The notes below the pieces were generated by a model that had not been told where the DNA came from, did not search any database, and saw only the letters and a list, made by a program, of their open reading frames with translations. Position numbers and translations under genes: made by a program. A stretch of 64,000 nucleotides of DNA from positions 186,001 through 250,000 of the forward strand of contig JADKEH010000044.1 in assembly GCA_016718155.1 (NCBI GenBank). Direction: 5' to 3'. Shown one piece after another: positions 7,655 through 16,647 of the stretch. Every line of letters begins with the position of its first letter. The stretch's first letter is position 1. The DNA is from Candidatus Rhodoferax randersensis (GTDB taxonomy: Bacteria > Pseudomonadota > Gammaproteobacteria > Burkholderiales > Burkholderiaceae_C).

Positions 7655-9571
7655 TCAGGCCGCCAGCAGTGCGCCGACTTGATGGCGCAATTGCTCGGGC
7701 TGCACCTGGCCCGATCGCACCGCCTCGCCGACATTGAGCCCAACCCGGCTGAACATGCCCCGGCGAAACGGCCGCACCATGGCGCCGCCGCGCTCGACGC
7801 GGCTGAAATACGAGCCCCACAGATTGGTCAGCGCCATCGGGATCACCGGCACGGTGAGGCCATCGGCCTGCGCGCGCGCCATGATCTTGACGATGCCGCC
7901 CTTGAACGCCTGCAACTGGCCGTCGCTGGTGATGCCGCCTTCCGGGAAGATTGCCAGCAGGTCGCCGTCGCGCAGCGTCTGGGCGGCGGCGTCGAAAGCC
8001 GCTTGGTAAGCCCGTGGGTCTTCTTTCTGCGAGGCCACCGGGATCGCCTTGGCCAGCTTGAACAACCAGCCCAGCACCGGCACTTTGAAAATACGGTGGT
8101 CCATCACGAAGCGGATCGGGCGCGGGCTCGCCGCCATCAGCAGCAGCGCGTCGACGAAGCTCACGTGGTTGCACACCAGCACGGCAGCGCCTTGCACCGG
8201 AATGTTCTCGTCGCCCTGCACCTTGAAGCGGTAGACAAAACGCGATGCCACCCAGGCCACAAAGCGCAGCAGGTACTCGGGCACCAGCATGAAGATGTAA
8301 AACGCCACCACCGCGTTGGCCAGGCCGGTGAACAGGAAAATCTGCGGAATGGTGAAGCCACTCTTGAGCAGCGCGCCGGCAATCACCGAGCTGCCGATCA
8401 TGAACAGGGCGTTGAGGATGTTGTTGGCCGCGATGATGCGGGCGCGGTGCGTCGGCTGGCTGCGCAACTGAATCAACGCGTACATGGGCACGCTGTACAG
8501 CCCGGCAAACAGGCTCAGCAGGGCCAGGTCGGCCATCACGCGCCAGTGCGCGCTTTGCGCCATGAAGGCAGCAATGCCCATCACCTCGGACGCCGGCAGG
8601 CCGTTGGTGGCAAAGTACAGGTCGATTGCAAACACACTCATGCCGATGGCGCCCACCGGCACCAGGCCAATCTCCACATGGCGGCGGCTGAGCATCTCGC
8701 ACAGCAGCGAGCCGGTGCCGATGCCAATCGAGAACACCACCAGCAACAACGAGGCCACGTTGGCATCACCATGCAACACTTCCTTGGCCAGGCTGGGGAA
8801 CTGGCTCAAAAACACGGCGCCAAAAAACCACATCCAACTGATGCCCAGCAGCGAGCGAAACACCACCAGGTTGCCGTGCGCCAGCCTCAGGTTGCGCCAG
8901 GTCTCACTGATGGGGTTCCAGTTGACTCTCAAACCCGGGTCGGTCGCCGGGGCCTTGGGGATGTAGCCCGCCACGACCCGACCGACGACGGCCATCAGCA
9001 CGCACGAGATGGCCACCGTCTGGTGGCCGATTTCCGGAATCGCCACCAGCAGGCCGCCGACGATGTTGCCGGACAGGATGGCGACGAAGGTGCCCATCTC
9101 CACCATGCCGTTGCCGCCAGTGAGCTCCCGCTCCGACAAAACTTGCGGCAGCAGCGCGAACTTGACCGGCCCGAACAGTGTGGAGTGCAGGCCCATCAAA
9201 AAGGTACAAGCCAGCAGCACTGCCACCTGGTCCACGTAGAAGCCGTAGGCAGCCAGCAGCATGATGCCGATCTCCAGGTTCTTGACGAAGCGGATCATCA
9301 CGGTCTTGTCGTATTTGTCGGTCAACTGTCCGGCAGTGGCCGAGAACAGCAGAAACGGCAGGATGAACAAGGCACCGATCACCAGCCCGGCCATGGCGGG
9401 CGCCAGCCAGCTCACGCTGAGCTGGTAGGTCACCATCACGGTGAAGGCGAACTTGAACAGGTTGTCGTTGGCGGCACCGGCGAACTGCGTCCAGAAGAAG
9501 GGCGCAAAGCGCCTTTGGCGCAATAACGCGAATTGGTTGGGGTGTTCGCCATGGGTAGTGTCGTTGCTCAT
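7655..9571 (-). CDS. LplT-like MFS transporter fused to PlsC-type acyltransferase
   Basis: 638 residues. Residues about 15-425 form a 12-helix MFS domain like LplT, the lysophospholipid flippase (motif ATAGQLTDKYDKT, segment GPVKFALLPQ). Residues about 435-635 are a glycerophospholipid acyltransferase with catalytic CNHVSFVDALLL (NHx4D) and FPEGG. The combination matches the first parts of bacterial LplT-Aas fusions used to reacylate lysophospholipids at the inner membrane, but the acyl-ACP synthetase (AMP-ligase) domain is missing, so an acyl donor made elsewhere would be needed. AGGAAG lies 6 bases before the ATG. Monocistronic. Confidence 0.9.
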   Translation of the reverse strand: MSNDTTHGEHPNQFALLRQRRFAPFFWTQFAGAANDNLFKFAFTVMVTYQLSVSWLAPAMAGLVIGALFILPFLLFSATAGQLTDKYDKTVMIRFVKNLEIGIMLLAAYGFYVDQVAVLLACTFLMGLHSTLFGPVKFALLPQVLSERELTGGNGMVEMGTFVAILSGNIVGGLLVAIPEIGHQTVAISCVLMAVVGRVVAGYIPKAPATDPGLRVNWNPISETWRNLRLAHGNLVVFRSLLGISWMWFFGAVFLSQFPSLAKEVLHGDANVASLLLVVFSIGIGTGSLLCEMLSRRHVEIGLVPVGAIGMSVFAIDLYFATNGLPASEVMGIAAFMAQSAHWRVMADLALLSLFAGLYSVPMYALIQLRSQPTHRARIIAANNILNALFMIGSSVIAGALLKSGFTIPQIFLFTGLANAVVAFYIFMLVPEYLLRFVAWVASRFVYRFKVQGDENIPVQGAAVLVCNHVSFVDALLLMAASPRPIRFVMDHRIFKVPVLGWLFKLAKAIPVASQKEDPRAYQAAFDAAAQTLRDGDLLAIFPEGGITSDGQLQAFKGGIVKIMARAQADGLTVPVIPMALTNLWGSYFSRVERGGAMVRPFRRGMFSRVGLNVGEAVRSGQVQPEQLRHQVGALLAA

Positions 9572-9825
9572 GCAGTCTTCCTCGCTCTCTTGAGTTGTTT
9601 GCGGTGGATTTTGCCCTGACTGTCACGTGCCGTGGCCGGTAATATTTGCGTGACTCGGGGCCCGTTGTGCAGTATCGGGAGCCGGGTCCGGCGCCAAGCC
9701 GTCTTCTTGCCTCAGTGGTGGGTGGTCAACCTTGGGGTATCACCAGCCGATACTTGGCGCGAGGTGCTGGGCCGTGCTTCATGCCCAGCATGCTGCGACT
9801 TGAACGAGCTGTCTGCGGCTCCCGA

Positions 9826-10884
9826 TCAGCCGTGTCGGTGAACGTGATGCGCATCCGGCACGTGGGGATGCGCATGTGCCAGTGGTTCATGCCGGTGTCG
9901 GTGGCTGTGCTCCCCAGCGGGCATGGGCTCGTGATTGTGCGCGTGGTGTCCGTCGTCATGACGGTGCGCGTGTTCGTGCTCCAGTGCGTCGTGGGCGTGC
10001 TCGTGACCGTGGGACTCCGCCAGGTGCAGCACCACGCCGGCCAGCATCAGTGCGCTACCCAGCGCCATTAGGCCGCTGGTCGATCGATCCCCAAGCACCA
10101 CCGCAAACGCGGCGCCGATGAACGGCGCAAAGGCAAACACCGAGCCCGTGCGCGCCGCACCGAAGGCGCGCTGTGCCAGCAGATAAAAGCGCAGGCTCAG
10201 GCCATACCCCGTGGCACCGATGGCGAACAAGGCCAGGGCGGCGCCGACGGATGGCAGCGGTTCGCCAAAGACGACCGCCAGCAGCGACGTTGCGGTGGCA
10301 CCCAGCAGCGCCTTGACCATCACCACCTGCCCGGGGTCGCGCTCAGCCAGCGCGCGCGACAGGGTGTTGTCCACACCCCAGGCCGCAGTGGCCAGCAGCA
10401 CGGCCAACAGACCCCACAGTTGTGCGCCGCCGGTGCGTCCCTGTTCGAGTACCAGTACCACACCGCCCGCCAGCAGCAAGGCCATGGCCGTCCAGACCCG
10501 CCCGTCCATGGTCTCGTGGTACAGACGCCAGGCCAGCACCGCTGTGAACAAGGCTTCCAGCGTCAGCATCAACGACGCGCTGGTGCCGCTGGTGTGCTGC
10601 AACCCCCAGGCCAAAGCCACCGGGCCGACCACGGCACCGAATCCCGCCATGGCCAACAGCCTGGGCAGGTCGGCGCGCTGCAAGCGGGCCTCGCGGTCGA
10701 CATGCTGGCGCGACAACAGGCCGACCGCGGCAGCCCCGGCGTAAAGCAGCGCCCCCGTGCTGAACGCCCCAAGTCCCACGCCGAACTGCTGCACCAGCGG
10801 CGTGCTGACACCAAACAGCGCAGCCGCCAGCAAAGCGAGAAGACCCCCGCGCAGGGCGGGCAGCGTGCGGGCAGACAAAGCCAT
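9826..10884 (-). CDS. EamA/DMT-family transporter with histidine-rich C-terminal tail
   Basis: 352 residues from the ATG at 10884. Ten predicted membrane helices arranged as two EamA repeats (for example GGLLALLAAALFGVSTPLVQ and LLAVLLATAAWGVDNTLSRA) identify a drug/metabolite exporter. The last ~60 residues are extremely His-rich (HGHEHAHDALEHEHAHRHDD onward), a feature of metal-handling proteins, so this copy may bind or export a divalent metal such as Zn or Ni; that is inference. The start codon overlaps by one base (TAATG) a 34-codon frame upstream, suggesting translational coupling. Confidence 0.85.
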   Translation of the reverse strand: MALSARTLPALRGGLLALLAAALFGVSTPLVQQFGVGLGAFSTGALLYAGAAAVGLLSRQHVDREARLQRADLPRLLAMAGFGAVVGPVALAWGLQHTSGTSASLMLTLEALFTAVLAWRLYHETMDGRVWTAMALLLAGGVVLVLEQGRTGGAQLWGLLAVLLATAAWGVDNTLSRALAERDPGQVVMVKALLGATATSLLAVVFGEPLPSVGAALALFAIGATGYGLSLRFYLLAQRAFGAARTGSVFAFAPFIGAAFAVVLGDRSTSGLMALGSALMLAGVVLHLAESHGHEHAHDALEHEHAHRHDDGHHAHNHEPMPAGEHSHRHRHEPLAHAHPHVPDAHHVHRHG

Positions 10885-10988
10885 TACTTCACGGTGAAGC
10901 GAACGGTGGTGGCCCGGGCGGACGGGGTCACCAGCTCTGACAGCGCCAACAGGCCTGGTACGGCTACGGTCAACAGTTTGTTCATCAT
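10884..10988 (-). CDS. Possible 34-residue leader or secreted peptide upstream of the DMT transporter
   Basis: A short frame from tandem ATG codons (10988 and 10985) to the TAA at 10884-10886: MMNKLLTVAVPGLLALSELV followed by TPSARATTVRFTVK. It has the form of a signal peptide with an AxA-like cleavage region and almost no mature part. Its stop overlaps the transporter start as TAATG, the usual geometry for translational coupling. There is no clear Shine-Dalgarno sequence. It could be a leader peptide, a remnant of a larger exported protein, or chance. Confidence 0.35.
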   Translation of the reverse strand: MMNKLLTVAVPGLLALSELVTPSARATTVRFTVK

Positions 10989-11111
10989 TTTTGGATAGCT
11001 CATGATAGCTTGCGGTGCACTGGAACAGACGGCGTCGACCGTTCACACGATCAATCTGGTTCGGGCAGTCGGTCTACACTGCTGCACGTCACCTTCATCC
11101 TTGGACCGCCC

Positions 11112-12011
11112 TTGCCCGTCATTCGCCCGCCCGCACTTTGGCCCACCCTGGCGGCAACAGCGGGCCTGTTCCGCCATGCGCACCCAGGCTTGGGCGAACC
11201 GTCCACACTGCCACGCATTGAGCGCGCCATCTCCGCGGCGACACTCGATTCCGCGTGGCTGCACGCCTATCACGACTGCATCGGGCTTGCCAGCGCGCCC
11301 AGCGGCACGCTGGCACCTTTGGCGCTTCAACTCGCGGCGGCACCGCTGCACCTGTCGATACTGGCGGATGCGCGCTTTCCGTTTCGAGCGCTGGGACTGG
11401 TCCACATGACCCAAAGCGTGACACAGACCCGAGCCATCCCGGCCACTGCCCGCCTGGACCTGCTGGCCTACTGCACCGACGCACGCTGGGAAAAACGTGG
11501 CATGAGCTTCTGCCTCGTGACCGAGGCGCGCTGCGATGGCGAACTGGTCTGGCAGGCCCGCACCCGGGCCCTCGCGCCGGGCAAGTCGCTTTGGGTGCCG
11601 CCAGCCGATGACAAGCGCGGCAACGAAGTCGGCCCACCTGAAGCTGCTTCACTGCTTTGCGAGCGGACACTGCATGTGCCAGAGTCCTGCGGGCGCCGCT
11701 ATGCCGCGATCGCCGGCGACCTGAATCCGATTCACCAGCATGCGCTGCTGGCACGCCTCTTTGGCTTCAAGCGCGCAATCATTCACGGCACCTGGACGCT
11801 GGCCCGCGCGCTGAGCATGGCCGAATTGCCGCGCAGCACGCCATTCAGTCTGGATGCGTGGTTTCGCCGCCCGGTCTCGCTACCGTCCGACGTGATGGTG
11901 AGGGCATGGGCGGGCCACGGCGAGCTGCGGCACACAGCCGTGGTGTCCAGCCCGGACGGCGCGACGACTTACCTGAACATACAGTTGACTGAGTCGGCCG
12001 TCTTAGCCTGA
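11112..12011 (+). CDS. MaoC-like (hot-dog) acyl-CoA dehydratase/hydratase
   Basis: About 299 residues if started at TTG 11112; the frame is open upstream to another TTG at 11010 and has no ATG until residue ~100, so the start is uncertain. The C-terminal half has the hydratase-2 motif AIAGDLNPIHQHALLARLFG and IIHGTWTLARAL, with the catalytic Asp and His of R-hydratases. The N-terminal half is a degenerate first hot-dog repeat (FPFRALGLVHMTQSVTQTR). Double hot-dog MaoC proteins hydrate trans-enoyl-CoA; the physiological substrate cannot be read from the sequence. Divergent from the transporter at 9826-10884. Confidence 0.8.
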   Translation: MPVIRPPALWPTLAATAGLFRHAHPGLGEPSTLPRIERAISAATLDSAWLHAYHDCIGLASAPSGTLAPLALQLAAAPLHLSILADARFPFRALGLVHMTQSVTQTRAIPATARLDLLAYCTDARWEKRGMSFCLVTEARCDGELVWQARTRALAPGKSLWVPPADDKRGNEVGPPEAASLLCERTLHVPESCGRRYAAIAGDLNPIHQHALLARLFGFKRAIIHGTWTLARALSMAELPRSTPFSLDAWFRRPVSLPSDVMVRAWAGHGELRHTAVVSSPDGATTYLNIQLTESAVLA

Positions 12012-12018
12012 CGCGGGC

Positions 12019-12321
12019 CTATTTGCCAGGCAATACAGGGGTCTGCCGGCTGCGCCACAGCGCCCAGGCGTCATTGCCAATCGCGGCGACAAACGCAACC
12101 CAGATGACGGGCAGGGCGAAGGTCGAAGCCGACGACACCGCGCCACTGGCGCGCACCACCAGCAGCGTGACGAGTGTCACCAGCACGACCACACCGTACC
12201 CCAGAACCGCCCTCTTCGAGACCGGGATTCGCCCATCCGAAACCAGGGCCACGATGAACCGGAGAAACGGCCAGAAGACCGGTATCGCGAAGTTGATCAA
12301 CCACGCTGCGGGCGAGTTCAT
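12019..12321 (-). CDS. Small inner-membrane protein, unknown function
   Basis: 100 residues from the ATG at 12321, supported by GAGAGG about 8 bases upstream; a longer frame begins at 12366. Three hydrophobic segments are visible (FAIPVFWPFLRFIVALVSD, VLGYGVVVLVTLVTLLVV, FALPVIWVAFVAAI), so it should be an integral membrane protein. No family motif recognised. It converges with the MaoC-like gene, leaving 7 bp between the stops. Confidence 0.65.
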   Translation of the reverse strand: MNSPAAWLINFAIPVFWPFLRFIVALVSDGRIPVSKRAVLGYGVVVLVTLVTLLVVRASGAVSSASTFALPVIWVAFVAAIGNDAWALWRSRQTPVLPGK

Positions 12322-12398
12322 GAAAGTGCCTCTCAATGCTGATGCGTGAACCCCTGCACACGCCAAAGACTATTATAGTATCTCGATGCATGAATTGC

Positions 12399-14039
12399 TC
12401 AACCCGGTGCGCGGCGCAGCGTGCGGCTCAGCAGCACCACCGGGATCAGGCCCACCAGCACCAGGGCCAGCGAGGGCAAGGCGGCCTCGCCCAGCCGCTC
12501 GTCGCGCGCCAACTGGTAGGCCACCACGGCCAGCGTGTCGCTGTCAAAGGGGCGCAGCACCATGGTGGCGGGCAGCTCCTTCATCACGTCCACAAACACC
12601 AGCAGCGCCGCCGCCGCTGTGGAGCGCTTGAGTAGCGGCCAATGCACGCGGCGTAACACGGCAGAACCCCGCGCGCCCAGCAGGCGTGCCGAGTCGTCGT
12701 AACTTTGGGGAATGCGCGCGTAACCACTTTGAACCGATTGCAGTGCCACGGCGCAGAAACGCACCAGGTAGGCCCACACCAGCCCGGCCGAAGTTGCCGT
12801 CAGCACGTAGCCGACACCACTGTCGGGCCATGCCGCCTGGACCCACCCTACCGGCAGCAGCAAGCCCACCACGATCACCGCCCCCGGCACCGCGTAACCG
12901 AGGCTGACCAACTGAACGGCCCAGCGCGTGGGCCCATCGGGTCGGCTGCGCAGGCCAAACGCCAGCAGCAAGGCCACGCCAACCGCCAAGATCGCACTCA
13001 GGGCGCCCAGACGCAAGCTGTTCCAGCTCCAGCCCAGAAATTGACCCCACGACAGCACCGACCAGTCGGCAACCAAGGGGCGCAGCATGAACAATACCGG
13101 CAGCACAAAACCCATCAGGAAGGGCACACCACACACCAGCCACGCCAGCGCCACGCGGCGGCCCTCCAGGAACACCGGGCGGCCCTCGGCCGAGCCGGCA
13201 CGCGCGCCCTTGGTGGCCGAGAACCGCAGGCGCCGCCGCGCGCGGCGCTCCAGCCACAGCAACACGGCCACCAGCACCAGCAGCATGGTGGCCAACTGGG
13301 CCGCAGCAATGCGGTTGTCCATCGACAACCAGGCCTTGTAAATCCCGGCGGTGAAGGTCTGGATGCCGAAGTAACTGGACACCCCGTAGTCAGCCAGGGT
13401 CTCCATCAGCGCCAGCGCCACACCGGCGGCCACGGCCGGTCGCGCCAGCGGCAATGCGACCTGAAGGATACGTCGGCGCAAGGGCGCGCCCAGCAATCGC
13501 GCCGCCTCCATCAATTGTGACGCGCTTTCGCCCAGGGCCGTGCGCACCAACAGATAGACATAGGGGTACAGCGCGAAGGTGAAGACCCAGGCGGCGCCAG
13601 CGGTGTTGCGGATCTCGGGAAAGACCCGGCCTTCCAACGACAAGCCGGCGCGCAGCGCCGTCTGCAACGGCCCGCTGAACTGCAGAAAGTCGGTGTACGC
13701 ATAGGCCACGACATAAGCCGGCATCGCCAAGGGCAACAGCAAAGCCCACTCAAAGAACCGTCGGCCGGGAAACTCAAACAGCGTCACCGCGACCGCCGTG
13801 GACAGGCCAACCAACACCACGCCCAAGGCGACCGCGAGACACAAAATCAAGGTGGTGCCAATGTAGTCCGGCAGCACCGTCTGCGCCATTTCACGAAGAA
13901 TCTGCAAGGAGCCGGCCTCACCAATGGAGCCCCACGAGGCAAACACCGCCAGCACCGGCATCATGAAGACCGCAGTCAACAGAATGAACAGCAACTGTCT
14001 CAGACGCACGGCCAGCATGGGGAGGGAACTTGACTTCAT
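12399..14039 (-). CDS. Fe(3+)-type ABC transporter permease (FbpB/SfuB-like)
   Basis: 546 residues with about 12 membrane helices in two fused permease domains. Each carries the EAA-type loop that docks the ATPase: EAARLLGAPLRRRILQVALP in the first and SARLLGARGSAVLRRVHWPL in the second. Fused double permeases of this kind transport ferric iron (FbpABC/SfuABC) or related substrates from the periplasm. The partner ATPase gene is divergent, 26 bp away, instead of in the usual same-strand operon, and no periplasmic binding-protein gene is present in the window. No Shine-Dalgarno sequence precedes the ATG. Confidence 0.85.
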   Translation of the reverse strand: MKSSSLPMLAVRLRQLLFILLTAVFMMPVLAVFASWGSIGEAGSLQILREMAQTVLPDYIGTTLILCLAVALGVVLVGLSTAVAVTLFEFPGRRFFEWALLLPLAMPAYVVAYAYTDFLQFSGPLQTALRAGLSLEGRVFPEIRNTAGAAWVFTFALYPYVYLLVRTALGESASQLMEAARLLGAPLRRRILQVALPLARPAVAAGVALALMETLADYGVSSYFGIQTFTAGIYKAWLSMDNRIAAAQLATMLLVLVAVLLWLERRARRRLRFSATKGARAGSAEGRPVFLEGRRVALAWLVCGVPFLMGFVLPVLFMLRPLVADWSVLSWGQFLGWSWNSLRLGALSAILAVGVALLLAFGLRSRPDGPTRWAVQLVSLGYAVPGAVIVVGLLLPVGWVQAAWPDSGVGYVLTATSAGLVWAYLVRFCAVALQSVQSGYARIPQSYDDSARLLGARGSAVLRRVHWPLLKRSTAAAALLVFVDVMKELPATMVLRPFDSDTLAVVAYQLARDERLGEAALPSLALVLVGLIPVVLLSRTLRRAPG

Positions 14040-14040
14040 G

Positions 14041-14067
14041 TAAATGAGAATTGTAAGTATCTACAAT
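14041..14067. promoter_or_regulatory. Divergent control region with palindromic operator-like site
   Basis: Only 26 bp separate the start codons of the divergent permease and ATPase genes. The region contains a perfect 6+6 inverted repeat ATTGTA-AGTATC-TACAAT (14050-14067) that reaches into the ATPase start codon, and an adjacent TGAGAAT (14045-14051), which matches half of a Fur box. An iron-responsive repressor here would control both genes at once. The full 7-1-7 Fur consensus is not met, so the regulator is inferred. Confidence 0.4.
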
Positions 14068-15259
14068 GGTCCTCATGTTTTTGGAAGTCTCACAGCTCAG
14101 CGTCTCCTACGCGGGCGCCTTGCAACCTGCCGTGAACCAGGTGTCATTCGGTTTGCCGGCAGGAGACATTGGCGTGCTGATCGGTCCATCCGGCTGCGGC
14201 AAGACCACACTGCTGCGCGCCGTGGCCGGGCTGGAGCGCGTCAGCGCCGGGCAGATCAGACTGAGTGGCCAAGTGGTCAGCAGCGCCACCGCCAACGTGG
14301 CGCCGGAGGCACGTCACATCGGTATGGTGTTTCAGGATTACGCGCTGTTTCCGCACCTGAACGTGGGCCGCAATGTGGGCTTTGGGATTGCGCATCTGAG
14401 CAAGCCCGATCGGTCGCAGCGCATTGCCGAAGTCCTGGAGTTGGTGGGTCTGGCGGGGCAGGAACAGCGCCATCCGCATGAACTCTCAGGGGGCCAGCAG
14501 CAGCGTGTGGCCTTGGCGCGCGCACTGGCACCCCGGCCGCAATTGCTGCTGCTCGACGAGCCCTTCTCCAACCTGGACGTGGAATTGCGTGAGCGGCTGG
14601 CGCATGAAGTTCGCAGCATCCTCAAGGCCGCCAAGACCACCGCCTTGCTGGTGACGCACGATCAATTGGAAGCCTTCGCCATTGGCGACACGATTGGTGT
14701 GATGCAGCAGGGACACTTGCACCAGTGGGACGATGCCTACACGCTGTACCACCGCCCCGCAACCCGCTTTGTGGCGGAGTTCATCGGTCACGGCGTGTTT
14801 GCGCCGGCCGTGATCCGCCAGGTGAACAACCAAGTAGTGGTGCAGACTCCGCTGGGCGATCTCACCGATGTGGCGGAGTGTCCGCTGAGCTGCGCCTTCT
14901 CGGGCGGCGCCTGCGACGTGTTGCTGCGCGCCGACGACATCGTGCATGACGACAACGCACCGATCAAGGCCGAGATCGTCCGCAAGGCGTTTCGCGGCTC
15001 GGAGTTTCTCTACACACTGCGTCTGGACAGCGGCGACACGGTGCTGGCGCATGTGCCCAGCCACCATGACCACCGAATCGGTGAACGCATCGGCATTCGC
15101 GCCGAGGTGGACCATGTGGTGACCTTCAACCGCGCCTGTCCGCGCGATGGTGAGGCGGTTTGCCGCATGCCCTGCAAACACAGCAGCCGACCGGATACGG
15201 CCACAGCGCCTACTCAGGTCGTGACGCTGGTCAGGAAAGAACGCGTCGCCGCCAACTAA
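14066..15259 (+). CDS. Fe(3+)-type ABC transporter ATP-binding protein (FbpC-like)
   Basis: 397 residues (395 if started at the alternative ATG 14075). All ABC motifs are present: Walker A GPSGCGKTT, Q-loop FQDYALFPH, signature LSGGQQQR, Walker B LLLLDEPFSNLD and H-loop VTHDQ, followed by a C-terminal regulatory TOBE-like domain (about residues 240-370). It should energise the permease encoded divergently at 12399-14039, at the cytoplasmic face of the inner membrane. FbpC-type ATPases usually sit in an fbpABC operon, so the divergent layout is unusual. Neither start candidate has a good ribosome-binding site. Confidence 0.88.
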   Translation: MVLMFLEVSQLSVSYAGALQPAVNQVSFGLPAGDIGVLIGPSGCGKTTLLRAVAGLERVSAGQIRLSGQVVSSATANVAPEARHIGMVFQDYALFPHLNVGRNVGFGIAHLSKPDRSQRIAEVLELVGLAGQEQRHPHELSGGQQQRVALARALAPRPQLLLLDEPFSNLDVELRERLAHEVRSILKAAKTTALLVTHDQLEAFAIGDTIGVMQQGHLHQWDDAYTLYHRPATRFVAEFIGHGVFAPAVIRQVNNQVVVQTPLGDLTDVAECPLSCAFSGGACDVLLRADDIVHDDNAPIKAEIVRKAFRGSEFLYTLRLDSGDTVLAHVPSHHDHRIGERIGIRAEVDHVVTFNRACPRDGEAVCRMPCKHSSRPDTATAPTQVVTLVRKERVAAN

Positions 15260-15280
15260 GCAGGGTTTAGAGCAAGAGCG

Positions 15281-16573
15281 CTAGGCGTGAAAGGCCACGT
15301 GCCCGGCAACCACCGTGCAGCGCGCACGGCCGCGCAGCTCGTAGCTTGAAAACGGCGTGTGCTTGCCCTGACTGCGCAAGGCCGGCGCGCTGGCCAACCA
15401 CTCCGCGTTGGGGTCGAACACGCACAGGTCGGCCGCGCCACCCACAGCCAGGCGCCCCACGCTGCCCTGCAATCGGCCCAGGGACGCACCCAGCACACTG
15501 GCGGGGCCACTGGTCACCGTGGCCAGCGCGCGGCCCAGGTCAACGCCGTCTTGCTGGCTCCACTTCAGCGCCAGGCTGAGCAGCAGTTCGACGCCCGTGG
15601 CGCCCGGCTCCGCCTCGGCAAAGGGCAGCGCCTTGGCGTCCTCATCCACCGGCGTGTGGTCAGACACCAGCGCGTCGATGGTGCCATCGGCCAGCGCGGC
15701 GCGCAGGGCGTCGCGGTCACGTTGCTGGCGCAGCGGTGGATTAAGCCGGGCGCGGCTGTCGAAGTAGCCAATGTCATTGTCGGTCAGATGCAGGGAATTG
15801 ATGCTGACATCGCAACTCAGCTTCAAACCATCGGCCTTGGCCTGGCGCACCAGGGCGACGCCGGCCGCGCTGCTGAGGCGACACAGGTGAACCCGCGCCC
15901 CGGTCGCGTGCATCAAATCGAAGATCGTATGCAGGGCGATGGTTTCGGCCGCCACCGGCACGCCGGAGAGCCCCATGCGTGTCGCCAGCGCGCCGCTGGC
16001 GGCGACGCCCTTGCCAAGGTGCAACTCTTGTGGACGCAGCCACACCGTGTAGCCAAAGGTGCTGGCGTACTGCAGCGCGCGCTGCAGTACCTGGGTGTTG
16101 GCAAGCGGCACCTCGGCCTGGCTAAAAGCCACACAGCCGGAGTCGGTCAGTTCCAGCATTTCGGTCAGCGTTTCGCCCGCCAAGCCCCGCGTCAGCGCGC
16201 CGACCGGGAAGATCCGCGCCAAGTGCAGCTTCTCGGCCCGGTAACGCAACATTTCAACCAGCCCGGGCTCGTCAAGCACCGGATCGGTGTCCGGCGGACA
16301 GGCCAGCGTGGTCACGCCACCGGCCACGGCGGCGGCCAGTTCGGAAGCCAGCATGCCCTCGTGCTCATGGCCGGGCTCGCCCAGGCGCACCGCCAGGTCC
16401 ACCAGGCCCGGCACCACTACGCAACCAACCGCATCCAGCACACGATCGGGCTTGAAGTCGGCGCCGATCGCGCCGACGGCGCTCACCACGCCGTGGCTCA
16501 CTGCCACGTCAGCCAACTGGTCGTAGCCGCTGGCTGGATCGATCACGCGGCCACCCTTGATCAGCAAGTTCAT
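15281..16573 (-). CDS. pyrX: Dihydroorotase-like non-catalytic subunit (PyrC'/PyrX)
   Basis: 430 residues from the ATG at 16573. It has the amidohydrolase TIM-barrel framework of dihydroorotase (GGRVIDPASGYDQLADVAV, VSDHTPVDEDAK, VGGAADLCVFDP). The metal-binding DxHxHxREPG motif, however, reads DLAVRLGEPG, so the two His ligands are lost. This is the established signature of the inactive PyrC' of pseudomonads and many betaproteobacteria, which forms a dodecamer with aspartate carbamoyltransferase and is needed for its stability. It lies 74 bp downstream of pyrB on the same strand. A separate active PyrC must be encoded elsewhere. Confidence 0.88.
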   Translation of the reverse strand: MNLLIKGGRVIDPASGYDQLADVAVSHGVVSAVGAIGADFKPDRVLDAVGCVVVPGLVDLAVRLGEPGHEHEGMLASELAAAVAGGVTTLACPPDTDPVLDEPGLVEMLRYRAEKLHLARIFPVGALTRGLAGETLTEMLELTDSGCVAFSQAEVPLANTQVLQRALQYASTFGYTVWLRPQELHLGKGVAASGALATRMGLSGVPVAAETIALHTIFDLMHATGARVHLCRLSSAAGVALVRQAKADGLKLSCDVSINSLHLTDNDIGYFDSRARLNPPLRQQRDRDALRAALADGTIDALVSDHTPVDEDAKALPFAEAEPGATGVELLLSLALKWSQQDGVDLGRALATVTSGPASVLGASLGRLQGSVGRLAVGGAADLCVFDPNAEWLASAPALRSQGKHTPFSSYELRGRARCTVVAGHVAFHA

Positions 16574-16647
16574 GTCATGTCTCAATCAGTTAATTCAGCG
16601 TCAGCACATTCAGTTGGGGACAGCGCCGGGGTCGGTCCCACACGGAC

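Noticed and set aside
7457..9526. 689-codon open frame on the plus strand opposite the LplT-PlsC gene
   Set aside because: Codon-complement shadow in high-GC DNA: His/Gln/Ala-rich composition, no domain, and the minus-strand protein is clearly real.
14041..14059. Complete Fur box upstream of the ABC ATPase
   Set aside because: Only one half (TGAGAAT) matches; kept as a weak regulatory hint, not as a Fur site.
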